A stretch of DNA of 64,000 nt from contig JAHLMK010000009.1 of assembly GCA_019915135.1 (NCBI GenBank), positions 1,798,001 to 1,862,000 of the forward strand, written 5' to 3'. Under the pieces are notes generated by a model. It had not been told where the DNA came from and searched no databases. It was given only the letters and a program-made list of their open reading frames with translations. Made by a program: the position numbers and the translations under genes. Shown here piece by piece: positions 9,631 through 22,092 of this stretch (positions are counted from its first letter, which is position 1; each line of letters starts with the position of its first letter). Origin of the DNA: Strobilurus pachycystidiatus. Its lineage: Eukaryota; Basidiomycota; Agaricomycetes; Agaricales; Physalacriaceae.

Positions 9631-11466
9631 CTATACCTTCAGATTATTTGTCATGTTACGCATTACTACCCCAATAAACACATCAAACTTTTCCGGCCTC
9701 CAGCCAGCGGCTTGAAGTCCTTTATGCACCTCCCAACGGAACTCTAGAGCAGCCATGAATGAATGTGAGTGCCCAAGGAAGGAAGGCAATGTGGGGCCTA
9801 ACTTTTCATATGCAAGCTCCACTGCTGTCTTGTAAAGTGTTCCTTCAATCAGAGGAAAGCCCGACCAGGAGTTCACAATGATACCCACAAGCTGATCCTT
9901 GCAACCTGGACAGACATCCAGTGGGTCGATTCTGGGGTGCTGAAAGCAGCAGCACACATAAGGATAGGGTATTCTGAAGGTGAGATTCTTGAGATGTGGA
10001 AATGGGCGGCTCGCAGTTGCAGACCACACGAGATCACTGACGGCACGCAAGGTCGCTATGCATGGTCTCTCCTTGAGGTCAATCTCCGTCACATCAATGA
10101 CCAAGTCCGTGATCCAAGTCCACGCCAACCCACATCTGGAAAGAATTGCCTGGAGCTGAGCCAGAGAGTCAGGCTCGTCCCTGTAGAGTGCTGACTGTAT
10201 GACAAGCTCCACGGCAGGACTCGACAAGTTGCTTGAAGTATGCTCAGCAAATTGCTCAATGGCCTTGTTCCAGAGTGGATCTCTGGTGTAGGACCACAAT
10301 GAATATGTGCATTTCCACGGAACACTAACTTGTTCAAGGTTTGGGCAATCGATGTAGAGCAAAGACTTTGCTGAAACGACCCGTAGGGATCGCAGGCGGG
10401 AGTGTGTTACAGCGAGGTCAGAAATGTTCTCTACACTCGCCGTCTGTACGAGGTCTTCGCTGTCATCGAAATACTCGCCCCATCTAGGGGACCGCTGCAT
10501 GTGCATACTCTCCACATTTGGGCAGCCATGCAGAAAATGCCAGAGTGACGAGAAAGTGTGGTAGGGAATATCGAGGGTAAGATGCGTGAGCTGGCTCCAC
10601 AGGAATGTGACTGCAGTCTTGGGACTGAATAGAGCCAATGGCGGGATTCCCCTTCCAGATTGGTCTTGATAACCGGGGCGGTAGCGTAGCAAAAGCTTCT
10701 GTAGCTTGGACGACTCCTTGAACGGTTCAACGAGGCTTTGCATGTCCCAGTCATCCCTGTACCATTCCTTTCTTGGATCCATAGCCAGATGCAACTCGAC
10801 TAGATTGGGAAAACAACAACCCGCAATGCCAGCCTTGTCAGGAAACCAATCAATGCCGTAGAAGCGCAGCGCTACCCGCTTCCATTGCTCGGTCTTTGCG
10901 AACAAGTCATGAACAAAGGTATCGACGTCGTCACATCTGTGACACCAATCATCTGGACTGTGCATGCCAAGACAGAAGGAAAGGGGTGTTGTTCCAGCGC
11001 GCTGTAGGACATGACGTACAATTGGAATATAATCCACAAAGTCCTCCTCCCGAAGGTGGCTATCGTAAGCAAACGAGGACCAGAGGATGCCATAATCTAG
11101 GGCCACCTCTCTCCATCGTCTACACACCCAGGAGAGCGTCAATGGATTCGGCCGGTTGTGGGAGTTGATCCGCTCGTAGGGTGTGAGCTTCCAATCGCCG
11201 ACGACGTAGAGGAATATCTCGCGCAGAAGTTCCACGGGGAGCCAATGGACGAAGGGGATGATTGAAAGGTACCGCTGGAGATCCTTGTCCGCCGCCGTCT
11301 GCTGTTTGATCTCGGACGGCAAGTGCGCACCGTGGCGGATGGTCGCATTCAGGTCGATTATGCTGGCGCGCAAATCTCGCACGACAGACTGAAGCTCTGT
11401 CATGTGCTGTGTAGCAATATCATACGAGAGCGGTCGGTCTCGGCGTAAGCTGCTTGCAATGGACAT
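9631..11466 (-). CDS. F-box/LRR-like protein, intact
   Basis: A single uninterrupted 611-codon frame starts at MSIASSLRRDRP. Residues about 15-70 are a predicted coiled coil. A typical Agaricomycete F-box follows (residues about 75-130: LPVELLREIFLYVVGDW ... LSWVCRRWREVAL ... LWSS). The remaining 480 residues are leucine-rich, irregular repeat-like sequence with short hydrophobic strands (LVELHLAM, LTHLTLDIP, LRSLRVV), as in F-box proteins that use a repeat domain to bind a substrate for SCF ubiquitin ligase. It lies in inverted orientation to a close paralogue at 12178, and the two align over nearly their whole length. The target is unknown. Confidence 0.85.
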   Translation of the reverse strand: MSIASSLRRDRPLSYDIATQHMTELQSVVRDLRASIIDLNATIRHGAHLPSEIKQQTAADKDLQRYLSIIPFVHWLPVELLREIFLYVVGDWKLTPYERINSHNRPNPLTLSWVCRRWREVALDYGILWSSFAYDSHLREEDFVDYIPIVRHVLQRAGTTPLSFCLGMHSPDDWCHRCDDVDTFVHDLFAKTEQWKRVALRFYGIDWFPDKAGIAGCCFPNLVELHLAMDPRKEWYRDDWDMQSLVEPFKESSKLQKLLLRYRPGYQDQSGRGIPPLALFSPKTAVTFLWSQLTHLTLDIPYHTFSSLWHFLHGCPNVESMHMQRSPRWGEYFDDSEDLVQTASVENISDLAVTHSRLRSLRVVSAKSLLYIDCPNLEQVSVPWKCTYSLWSYTRDPLWNKAIEQFAEHTSSNLSSPAVELVIQSALYRDEPDSLAQLQAILSRCGLAWTWITDLVIDVTEIDLKERPCIATLRAVSDLVWSATASRPFPHLKNLTFRIPYPYVCCCFQHPRIDPLDVCPGCKDQLVGIIVNSWSGFPLIEGTLYKTAVELAYEKLGPTLPSFLGHSHSFMAALEFRWEVHKGLQAAGWRPEKFDVFIGVVMRNMTNNLKV

Positions 11467-11612
11467 GAGAGAGGAAAGAGTTGAGGCTGAGGACCCACAT
11501 ACCTATTACCTGATCTTATACGTGGATCATTTGCGGCTCTCTGAGTTTGTCAGCCGACAGCGATGATCATGAAGCCTGAAACCAAAGACCTTGTTGTAAA
11601 CCGCGAAGACAA

Positions 11613-11870
11613 CTAGCGCTGCTTTACATACGACAAGGAGATTGAAGCGGCCGCGCAGGGGAGCGTGCTCTCCTCGGAGTCATATAGATTGATGAAAGGC
11701 TCCCAGAGTCCGAGAGGCAGATGCGGACGTAGTACCGCCCGGCGGTGCCGTGAATACACATCTCCAGCGAGCGGTACCGAGATTGTCGACGAGACTCGCG
11801 GGCCTGGTTTGGGTGACGGTGGGCTAAGAAACATAAAGCACACGAAAGGCGGGAAGAGAACACTGCAGCA
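11613..11870 (-). pseudogene. F-box gene relic (5' fragment)
   Basis: The minus strand keeps a short stretch, SPKPGP followed later by HLPLGLWEPFINLYDSEEST. It matches the region around the F-box of the gene at 14.8-16.0 kb (SPKPRPGDIY ... HLPLEVWEDIIDLCSEVEST), including sequence upstream of that gene's start. Nothing downstream of the F-box is retained and the frame soon closes. It is read as a decayed partial duplicate between the two divergent F-box paralogues. Confidence 0.5.
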
Positions 11871-12177
11871 GTGAAAAGAGACTTTAGGATGCTGATGCGC
11901 GCAGAACGTATGCCGCACTTCTCCACCGGGCGGAATAGTAATTTGGGCAGGGACAACCCCGGAATGGTGTCAGCCGATCCAGGATTAGTGAGCACACTCG
12001 CGTCCATAAACGGCTACTGTACAGATTCAATGTAGTGGTGGGCCGTTTCATCTTCGGGATCGTCGATGTCGGCTACGTTGACACAGATAGACCATCCGAG
12101 ATCTGCCATATGTTGACGTATAAGATTCATGCTTGTGTGGGCAAAGCCTCATCTCCTCCCTCCCTCCCATTCACAGG

Positions 12178-14492
12178 ATGTCCAGCTCTACAGTTTCACG
12201 CTCTCTGCGCCGAGGCCGGCCCCTCGCGTATGACATCGCCACCGAGCACATGTCAGAGCTGCAGTCCATTGTACACAAATTGCGGGACAACATTGCAGAA
12301 AACAGTGCCACCATCCGTGTAATGAATTCCAAACCTGCGCCGAAGCCATCCGAGCTTCGTGCTTTGAATGGAACGATAAAGCAAACAACCGCTAAAGTCA
12401 AAGACTTTCGGCGGCTTTTGTCAATCATCCCCTTCGTCCATTGGCTACCCACCGAGCTTCTTTGCAAAATATTCTTCTACGTCGTCGGGGACTGGAAGCT
12501 CATACCCTACGAGCGGATCGACTCCTGCGAGCGGCCGAATCCATTGGCGCTCTCCTGGGTGTGTCGGCGATGGAGAGAGGTGGCACTGGGGTCCGGCACC
12601 CTATGGTCCTCTCTCGCACATGACAGCCATGTCTATAAGTGGGATCAGCAGAGTTACATGCCGCTTGTGCGGCATGTGCTTGAGTCCGCCGGAACCAGCC
12701 CTCTATGCTTCTGCCTTGGTATCGGCTATCCGGGTGAGTGGGTCTGGGGTGTCGACAGCGACGACGGCGAGGCATTCGTTCGGGACTTGTTCGCAAAGAC
12801 CAACCAATGGCGGCGTGTAGCCCTTCGCTTCTACAGATCGAACTGGCTTCCATCCCAGGCCAACATTGTCGATCGTCGGTTTCCACAGCTCGAGGAACTG
12901 CACTTGGCCATTGAACCTGAGGATCGGAGCTATGTTGATGATTTCGACCTGCCAGCTGTTATTGAGCCTTTCAGGGATTCGTCAAGGCTCCGGAGAGTGT
13001 CAATACGGTACAATCCTCGTGGCAGAGACAGTGATACATCCAGGAAGAATAAGGTCAAGGAGAAGGACAAGCCGTCAACTCCCCTGCTACCGCTTTTTGG
13101 CCCAGAGAGCGTGGCTTTATTTCCATGGACCCAGCTCACGCATCTCACACTTGACCTCCTCCACCACTGCTTTTCCACTCCCTGGCGCTTCCTGCATGCA
13201 TGCCCGAGTCTGGAGCAGCTGCACATACTGGAGTCATCCTACTATGCTCGGTACATTGAAGACAGTGAGGTCCTTGTACAGAAGACAGGTGTAGACACCG
13301 GGGACGAGTTTTACATGACGCACCTCCACCTGCGCTCGCTACGACTTCCCTCTACCATGCCGCTGCTATATATCGACTGCCCAATTCTGGAAGAGTTCAG
13401 CGTCTCGTGGCGCGAGAAGGAGTGGGAGCCCGGTTCGCAGGCCGGCATACAGAAGTTTGGCAAGCGCGTCCATGGAAATGTTGCAAGTCCAACAGTAGAG
13501 ATCGTGATACAGACACCACTCTATGAAAAGTGCGACTTTGGCGGGTCATCAGAGCCTCATGCCCTCAATCAGTTGCGCCGCTTTTTGTCCCCCATCGGAT
13601 CCAACTGGGATTGGGTCACAAGCTTGATCATCAATGTCACGGAGATTGAGAAGCTTTATGATTTCCGGCGCCACATCCCGTCGTTGCGTGCTGTCAATAA
13701 CTATCTATGGTCCGCAGACCGGCCTTTTCCACAGCTCGAAAGAATCACATTCAAGATACCCTATCCCCACATCTGCGATTGTCCACATAGAGCCTTTAGG
13801 GAAGTCTGTCGAGGCTGCAAAGATCAGCTAATTAGGGCTTGGTTTAGAATAGGATGTTTGTAAACCGGTTTATAAACAGACCCTTTATAAACGTTAGAAA
13901 CAGGTCGGCGGCAGGACTTCATGTTTTCAATGTTTATATTACATAACCGTATTAGGTGCTGTATGCCATGATCACATGCATAAAAGAGGCAATGCGCCAC
14001 ACATGAGTATAGAAACTGTTGATTCATGCTCCAGAGATGAGAATCCAAGCCAAGATGTAGGTGGAAGGTGTTGAAAGCATCAGTAGCGTGGCGGACCAAA
14101 AATTTGGACAGTACATGCCGAAATTCTGGCAGACCGGCCGAGAAACCCTAGGGTTTATAAACCGGTTTATAAACCCTCGATCTGGCCGGAAAAGTTGCAA
14201 ACTGTTTATAATCCTCAAAATATTTGTAAACCAAGCCCTACAGCTAATCGGCATCGTTGGCGCTTCTTGGTCGGAATATCCTCTTGTTGCTGGGAAGCGT
14301 TACAGAACAGACGTAGAGCTCGTCTATGAGATTATAGGACAGAGAGACTTTGGCTCTGATCGACGTGATGCTGCTCAGGAGATGGCTCGGGAGCTTCGGG
14401 ACGTGGATTGGGATTTGACAAAGTCTGACGTGCATATCCGTTCAGTCGAGCGAAGCATGACCAATAATTTGAAGGTCTTGTATGTTACCTAA
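12178..14492 (+). pseudogene. F-box/LRR-like gene disrupted by a hAT-like MITE
   Basis: From the ATG at 12178 the frame is open (MSSSTVSRSLRRGRPLAYD ...) and aligns with the 9.6-kb paralogue, with the same coiled coil, F-box (LPTELLCKIFFYVVGDW) and leucine-rich part. At CKDQLI (13832) a 408-bp element is inserted and causes a stop six codons later at 13861. The coding sequence resumes exactly after the element at 14249 and runs IVGASWSEYPLVAG ... NLKVLYVT to a TAA at 14490. Removal of the element and one copy of its 8-bp target duplication would leave an uninterrupted frame. The insertion is therefore recent, and the gene makes at most a protein lacking about the last 75 residues, unless the element is spliced out. 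Confidence 0.85.
13833..14240. mobile_element. Non-autonomous hAT-like MITE (408 bp)
   Basis: The element has 14-bp perfect terminal inverted repeats (TAGGGCTTGGTTTA / TAAACCAAGCCCTA) and an 8-bp target duplication CAGCTAAT (13825-13832 and 14241-14248), both hallmarks of hAT elements. It has no ORF of note. Near the right end (14151-14176) is a perfect 26-bp palindrome centred on AAACCGGTTT. A one-mismatch version lies near the left end (13856-13877). These are likely subterminal transposase-binding or hairpin sequences. Confidence 0.9.
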
Positions 14493-14802
14493 TCGTAGTC
14501 AGAATGCCAGAGACTTGTGTGACGTGTCTTCATGCCGAGTCCCGACCGTTAAATTGAACGATGAGTCACGGGAGATGGTGCAAAAAATGGCCGGGGAAGA
14601 TTAGAGATTTGCATACACCATTGTTCGACGACGAGCAGGGGCCCAACGCCGTCGGAGAATCAGTCAGTTTCAGCCTCGTCGGAACAGTCTTCTCCTAAGA
14701 AGGTAAGAACCGCTCGCGACAAGACCTGACTAAAAGCACAGAACCAACCGTAACATTCTCTGATGCAAACATCACAGTAACTACCAATGAGTAGCACTTC
14801 TA

Positions 14803-15984
14803 TCACAAACTATAAGGGGAGCATATCAGTATTGTACCCGGTGGCAAGAGGAAGATCACATACGATATTCGACGCCCATGCCACCGTGTCATCAACAATG
14901 ACTTGGTCTCCTTGCCATGTACGCACACCGTCTTCAGATGAGGAAACCTCTCCCGTGCTGCGGCCCGCACTGCAGAGATGTCGGGTATATCGGCCTCGTT
15001 CACGGGGGCGTAGTGGAGCGTAACTTGTAGAGATGCTAGAACGGGTAGCGGAGGGAAGGTGATGTTTTCTGAGAATGGAGGCGTCAATTAGAATCAATGT
15101 ACACTCCGACTAGAACAACAACACGTACTGGTATCCGCGCACAGAGCGATATCCAGGGACAAAAGCGTGTCAGAGTTCACCGCGGCGAACGTTTCGAGAA
15201 AGTCGACGAGTTTGTGGTCCATCTCCATTTGTCCAGGTCCACTGGCTCGCAAGGACATGGAGCGCACTCTCGTAAAGTGACACAAAAGCCAATGCGCAAA
15301 CCTCGAGTCCACGCCGTGATAGTTGGAAAGAACGACACGCGCTATTCGATCCAGTGGCTTTTGTTCGCTCACGTTGGCCCAATCGGTGTCGTGAAGCCTT
15401 TGTAGATGTTTCAAGTCAAAAGCAATAGAGACGAGGGATGGAAACTCGTGAAGATGGGAGAGAAAGTCCGTGATTCTGAAACCGGTCGTTTTGTAGCGCA
15501 TATCGGGACAAGCTCGGCCGACGTATGTGAGGTGCGTGATGGTCGAAACAGAGCTGGCGAGCTGTCGCATCGGAAGGACAAATCCAGAGCCCAATGTGAT
15601 GTTCTGTACGCGGGCACCCTTGCGCTCCAACACGCGTAAGACGCGAGCGTGAAAGTACGCATCCCAATTGGACCAGAGCCGCGCAGACTTTTTGCTATAG
15701 ACAATCTTCGTGACGGATCTCGAGCGTGTCTCGTACGGTGAAGCGAGGAGACGGAGGAGTGTGATGCATTGGGGATACGTTTCGTGGTGCAGGCGGGATC
15801 GATCTGCTGTGAACGTCAAGATGGGAAGGTGGAAGCGGCTGCGCGGTAACCAGCTACGGCACACAAGAGCACATGTCCGGATCGTTCGCGTGCTCTCGAC
15901 TTCAGAGCATAGATCAATGATATCCTCCCAGACCTCGAGAGGTAGATGCACCGAAGGTGGCTCGTTGTCGCCCCTCCGCGCCAT
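14803..15984 (-). CDS. F-box-like protein, two exons
   Basis: Exon 1 (15984 down to 15129) starts MARRGDNEPPSVHLPLEVWE. It carries a clear F-box-type opening (LPLEVWEDIIDLCSE ... CALVCRSWLPRSR), then the leucine-rich body typical of these Agaricomycete proteins. A 60-bp intron (15069-15128, GTACGT..CAG) joins in phase 1 to exon 2 (15068-14803): KNITFPPLPVLASLQVTLHY and a C-terminus ending ICSPYSL. The frame is also open far upstream, but no F-box family feature is visible there, so the start just before the F-box is preferred. It would act as an SCF substrate adaptor; the substrate is unknown. Confidence 0.7.
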
Positions 15985-17737
15985 GGCCCAAAACAGCCGT
16001 GGACACACTCTATACCACGTCTCCAGTGACCGATACCAGAGTCTCCACCATACGCTAGGACTTGGATAGCGTCCATAGATGTCGCCAGGCCGAGGTTTTG
16101 GGGACGGAGACAGGGACAGATAAGATTGGAAAATGGGGATCGTCGCAAAGATCAGCAAGTTCATGAGGTCTGTCTGGACGATCATGAGAAACAAGCGACG
16201 AGGAAGGCCCCTGACCCACTCACCCACACAGGAATTCTGCGCCCGCTGAGCACGAAGCTCATTAAAGGCGGTAGAAAACACTGTAAGAGTAAGACGATGG
16301 TGTGTTGGGCATTCCAAAGTGGCATGCTTCACAAACATCTTATGAGCAATGTCCCGGTCAACGCTGGCTGCTGCAGACGTACATAGAAACAGTTTTTGAG
16401 GCGACGATGCGCAGACGTCAGGCCGATGATAGTCGAAGAGCAAGGAGATTCTGATCGCCGGTCTTTGAACTTCTTGATAAGTTTTATCGTCAGAAAGAAT
16501 TCGGCTGATGAACGTCTGAATGACCATGAGGTTTACTTCCGAAGGAAGCCTCTCTCCGGCTCAAAGAGTTAGGATCCACTCAAAGAGCCGTATCGCTGCG
16601 TCGGACCTCGGTGCATGCGCATTTGTACGGTTCCCAACCGTAGCGGCGCAGAGAATCAGCGACGAGTATCGAGGATGACGAGAGGACGTATTTAAAGGAA
16701 GGAAGCAACCAGATTTCGGTACGTAAGGTCGCGGGCTTGGGGATGGATGGCCGATGATTGATTTTGTTTGACTCAGACTTGGTGCCGACGACGGCACGCT
16801 CGGCGCTCATCTTCGCTGCTAAGTGGCAACAGCGTAAAGAATCACAGGGAGCTACTATTTACCCTGCCCTAGAGATGTCTGTTTGATATTTTACTGATGA
16901 CCGTACTGCATGCAGATCTGTATTACCCGTCGTTCGGGCATAGCGTGTATTGATTGAGAGTGCCGGCGTCGTTCAGAGCAAAGATGCCGACGGCATTTAT
17001 CAACCTTCCCACGCCACCAACGTGTCGACTCTTCCCTTGTTATTTGCGATGACGACTCGGACGCGCACCGTCGGTTATTCTTTGCTGGAAATATGACAAG
17101 GCTTTGGGATATAGTGCCTCTGGTTCCAAAGCTCTCGAACCGCCGGCCAGATCGCTCCTGCTGGCTGCTCCCTCCTTGTACATCACTGCTGCTTTTGGCT
17201 CTCGCGACTCCCCGGCGCATTGCGCAAAGCGCACGAGGCTGAGACGCTTTCAAGCTTGCAATACACATTACCCTCCTTCATACGGAATGCTCCTTCCCTG
17301 GCTCCGACCAGGTGAGCTTCTCCTGCCTTCGACGTTGGAAGGGGTCTGGGACAATGGTTCTTTTATGGCCTCCTTACTTTGCTGTTCGTTGTCCCCAGCT
17401 AGCATTATTGCATCTTGACGAAGCGTGCCTCGTTCTCACGTCCTGCGAGAGTGTGGCGGTACTCTATTTGGCGCCGCCACGCTTTGCTGGGGACACGGAC
17501 ACACACTGACATCACACTTTCAATTATACAGCCATGTCATGGGATGATCCCAATTGAACAGCCTCACTCAACCGTGACCGAAGATCTGCACGATAATCAT
17601 CAGCCGCATCTCCGGTGTGTACACGTTACGTTCCATCGACTCACAATATGATGTAGAGCCCTGAGGGCATCACAGTATAAACGCTTGCTAGTGGTGATGG
17701 CTCCGAGCTCTCAGGTCGTTCCTCCACTCTCCCCACC
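15985..17737. other. 5' flank and gene-free stretch
   Basis: The minus strand remains open to 16527 upstream of the F-box start. Part of it (SPSPKPRPGDIYGRY) is also conserved in the relic at 11.6-11.9 kb, so it is either a 5' leader or an extra N-terminal exon. From 16528 to 17737 no gene is recognised. Confidence 0.5.
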
Positions 17738-20205
17738 ATGACTACCAAATCCCCCGCCACACAGGAACTGAAGACGATCGATCTCGGAGTGTACAAGGTG
17801 ACGCTTCCTGCATCCGCAGGCGCGTGGAACCCTCGGGATCAACTAGACCAAATGAAAGTCGCCCTACCTCTGTTTCGACGACTGGCGACGGATGTGTACG
17901 CGTTGGAACCGGTACTCTCGATTCTGTACTTGATATCCAAGCTCTGGGAAGGCTCGGAGGCGGCGCTGCTACTGTACTTCTCCAGTCGGTTGCTTAAAAT
18001 CGTGCGTAACAACCGTCTTGCCGGGTTGACATGGCTCATACCGACTGGCCCTCAGATCGAAGTTGGCCTCATAGAGGGGAGAACGGATACGACGGCGATA
18101 GTCAGTGCTGTTGTGGCGAGAGTAGTATGCGCAGTATTGTTCTCGTGTTTGGATTGGTGGTGGTCAGTCTTCTTTTGCTCTCCATCTATAGCTACGCCAC
18201 GATCTGAGTGTGTGTGTGTGTGCATTCCCAGCCAGCATCAACTTCCACGACTGCGTTCTAGAATCATGACACATTTCGAGATGTACTTGATGGAAGGTAC
18301 GTTACGTTACGTTACCCTCACACCGGTCTGATCATCATTCAACCTCTACATAGCGAGCCTTCGTGTGGACGTCCCAACCTCACAAGGTGTGTCAAACCGA
18401 ATTGCGTACCCAAAACAACGCGTCTCCTGACACGTGTTCAACCAGACCCGAGGAGCTCCGTCCGCGCCTCCTCGCGCGACGCATGGAGCGCCTTCGACGG
18501 TGTCCTCGACTTCTGCTCCGACATCACACGGATGTTCAGCCAAATCGCACTGATCCTCCAAGCGTCGCGCGCGTCCGGCTCGCCTGTGCTGCCTCCTCAA
18601 GCCCCTGTTTATGGCGATGGGCAAACAGTCTTTGTACCACTTCTGTGAGTCCTGTCCTGCCACTTCGCGCCGGCCCGGGACTGACTCGGGCAGCCTTTTC
18701 TGCTACATCGACAACGAGAACAAGAAACGGATGAAGGCGCTTAATAACATGACCCAGAAGGGATTGAGGTCGGAGGTTCTGGGCAATAATTTGATGGGCT
18801 ATATCATCTCTGGTAAGTCACACGCGTCCGAGATTATCAGCCCATGTCACTCATTCACGCAAATATGAACAGAATACCAAAAGGCCGCTACGCGTCTTGG
18901 AGATCTGTCTGATCATTGGCCTGCAGCTCAATACAGGAACGAGCAAACGCCGATGCGCGACGTCACGGCGACCGTTCTGAACATCTGCCTATGGTTGGTC
19001 TTGCTCCATCCCCCCCGTCCTATGTCTTACTGAATGATGCTTGACAGGCATACTGCGCCACACAAGCCATCCTCAACCCGTCAAGGTTCTCCGTTTCGCA
19101 GCTCGCCGTCCTGCAGCAGTCGTCCTCTATGCTTCAAGGGGCTCTGCGGCGCATTGTCACGAACGTACAGAAGTTCGGTCATCACTGTGAGGAGCTCCGG
19201 AGGGTTTATGAGGCGGGGAATATCAAGAATGTCTTGGTTGACGGTGCATTGGCGTATCCACAAGTGACTACTGAGGAATACAAGGGGATGTCCTTCGAGC
19301 TCCGGTAAGTACTATCCCATTGCTCTTGACCTCGCTGACTCGGGTCAGGGACCTTTCATTCACATACCCCGGCTCCCAAACATCCAAGCCCAGCCTCGTG
19401 AACGTCAACCTCAAAATCAAACCCGGTCAACTCGTGGTCATCGTAGGCGCAAACGGCTGCGGGAAATCGACCATCATCAAACTTCTTTCCCGCACATACG
19501 ATCCCACCTCCGAGCCGGAGTCCCTGGCCTCCCGATATCGCAATACCGCATGCAGCTACGGCGAGCTTGACGCATCTTCCCGCTCTCGCTCGGGGAGAGC
19601 ATCGGCTTGGGGGATGTGGAGTGTGTGGACGACGTGGAGATGATACAGCGCTGAGGCGCGGCGGAGTGTATTGACAAGCTAGGAAAACGGTATGATACGG
19701 TGCTCAGCTCGCAGAAGGACGCGTACGGGCATCGGATGCCCGATGACAAGAACCATCCGCTGAATGTGGAGCTGGGGAGGTTGGAGAAGAGTCTAGAGCT
19801 TTCCGGGGGCGAGAAGCAGCGCGTTGTGGCGTGAGTACGGTTTACCTTTCTTGTGTGCAAGGTGACGACAGACGTTCATGCGGTTCCACACTGGGAACAT
19901 GAAGTACGTCGCTGTGGACGAGCCGAGTTCCGCTCTGGATCCCGAGGGAGAGGTGCAGCTATTCGAGAACCTCATCAAGGCGAGAGAGGGGAAGACGATG
20001 ATCTTCGTGACGCATCGCTTCGGTCACTTGACGAAGCATGCTGATCTTATCGTGTACGTGCTCCATCGATATTATAGCTGGGACCAGGGAAAGTGACACT
20101 GATTTTGATTGGGGGAATAGGTGTATGAAAGACGGAACGGTCGCCGAATCTGGTACCCATGATGCCCTGTTAGCTGCTGACGGGGAATACGCGAAGGTTG
20201 TATAA
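17738..20205 (+). pseudogene. ABC transporter (half-size) gene, decayed
   Basis: The 5' end (MTTKSPATQELKTIDLGVYK) and membrane part (LLLYFSSRLLKIV) are readable. The nucleotide-binding domain is easily seen: Walker A GANGCGKST (about 19447-19473), the LSGGEKQR signature (about 19800), Walker B VAVDEPSSALDP (about 19908-19943) and the H-loop VTHRFG (about 20008). Several in-frame stops and a deletion destroy it. A stop lies at about 18428, and stops at about 19569 and 19652 disrupt the segment between Walker A and signature, where a stretch is also missing. Introns with GT..AG ends remain at about 19304-19347 and 19831-19874. A functional relative would be an ATP-driven membrane exporter; this copy is dead. 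Confidence 0.75.
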
Positions 20206-22092
20206 CATCCAAGCGAGCGCGTTCAAGTCGGGATCTGGCTGGACATAGACATTGTGTTACACCGAACATGCGCCCCATAGAAGACCTTCTAGACAGAGAA
20301 CTAGTGTCCCGCCCGGCGAGCAATACACGATGCATTAAACCGTCCCTTCTCATATCTACGTCCGAATCAACAGAACAAACAGAGATGCGCACTATGCGGT
20401 CCCGAATCTCTGTGTCTTAACAGTGTCGCACATCTCTTCAGTCCCGCAATCAAGAGAGAACATATACACCTAAAGGGAACATGTGATGCTACTTCTTAGC
20501 ACCTCTTGTTCGCTAGAAGTGCACCCATTTCGTCCAGTCGGATTCCGGAACGCGTGCAATTCTTCTGTGAGAGCCAGCCGACTTTTTTTCCCAAACTCAA
20601 ACTCAGCCCCTTGAGTCTGCGCCCAATGTTTTGCATGGGCTCATTTCCTGCATGTTCTGTTTTACTGTTTGACATGTGTCGGTAATCCCTGGTCTGAATT
20701 GTGCATCTCGGCCCGTTTCTTGCTAGGTGACAACCATTACAGACGAGGGGTCCTGACGTAGCGGGCTGCCTTGCTTGTACACCCAAAGCAAGGAGCCTTT
20801 TGTTCCGCCGGCTGCCTTCGCGTATGAGTTGGTGATGCAAGGCATCATTTTCCTCCCCTGCGACGTACTAACTCATCGTCACAGCAAACCCAGACTCCAG
20901 AGTCGTTTCTGTGTAGACTGCTGGATGAATTTCTATTTCATCGCAGCGATCTCGTTCCAGTCGGACCGCCCACTTGCGCTCGTAGACTCTTATGCCTCCG
21001 AGTCCGGGTCCGGGTCGTCGTGTCGAGCTCTATGTGCAGCGCGCTCGTTCAGTGGCTCCCGTTGATCAAGTTTTTTCTTGATAACGCATGCATCATGATA
21101 ATACTACGAATTCAACGTAAGCTCTCTTTCACTCTCAACGCAGCCAGTCGACCCGCGGCATTAGGTTCCGAACTTGCAAAGATGATACCAGTACCCGGCT
21201 TCACTGACCCAATCTCACCGCTACCCTCCAGTCTTTAAGTTTTGCGCTCGACTCGGTCTTACCATGGAACATGAATCGATCGCTGTTGGACGGATCTGGA
21301 TCTCTCTTTCCAGTCCAAATGCCTTGTTATCCCGTTCAGTCGGACCGCGGCGTGTGTGCCTCGAGCAGGGTAACCATTTTTGCGCGCTCACCGTGAGCAT
21401 CCATCAAGTACTACGTAGCAGCGCGTCAGTCCAGTCAGTGCCACGCGTACGTGCAATTAATGACTGCCGCACTGGCCAAGTGTTTTTCTTGATGCGTGCC
21501 AGTGTCCGAGTTTTCCATTCATACCCTACGAATCCAATGTATCCTGCAGCGACGTCGTTCAGTCGATCCGCGGCATTAGGTTCCAAATATGATGATAGCC
21601 ATTTTTTTTTCTTGCAACGCACAAGTTCGATCCCCGATGTTGACTGCGTTCACGCGCCGGGGTGCTAGGCTGACGGTCATTCAAATCTCATTTCGATTTC
21701 GATACGGCCGGGCATCTCCCAAGCCGTCGTCGTACAACGGGACCGGCTTGCATCACATCTCCCATTATTTTTATGGCGCATGATTCTGCGTACCAATAAG
21801 GAAAGTATTTCAGAGCCGTCCTCGCATAGTGGGACCCGGCTTGGATGGATCGGGATGAATATTTTTTTGGGGCCACACTGAGAGCGATTCAACGGTCCAC
21901 ACCGAGGGAGGTATAACGAACGACGCCAGGGCTGCGGGCTGCAGTACGAAAAATGAAATGCAACGTGCGGAAGAGGAGTTGCGCTCCGAACATGCTAACG
22001 TCTCCCCATGCGACTCAATCATCCAATCACCCAATCCCAAATCTCAACAAGCAAATGCAATGCAATCATCGAAAAAACACCCAAAACCTAAC
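20206..22092. repeat. Gene-free region with diverged ~190-bp-spaced repeats
   Basis: No gene is seen. Variants of a GTTCAGTCGGACCGCGGC-type motif recur near 20949, 21139, 21331 and 21558. They share flanking elements such as GCATTAGGTTCC and a TTTTTTCTTGATAACGC-type block (21072, 21482, 21605). The pattern is a strongly diverged tandem array. Confidence 0.45.
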
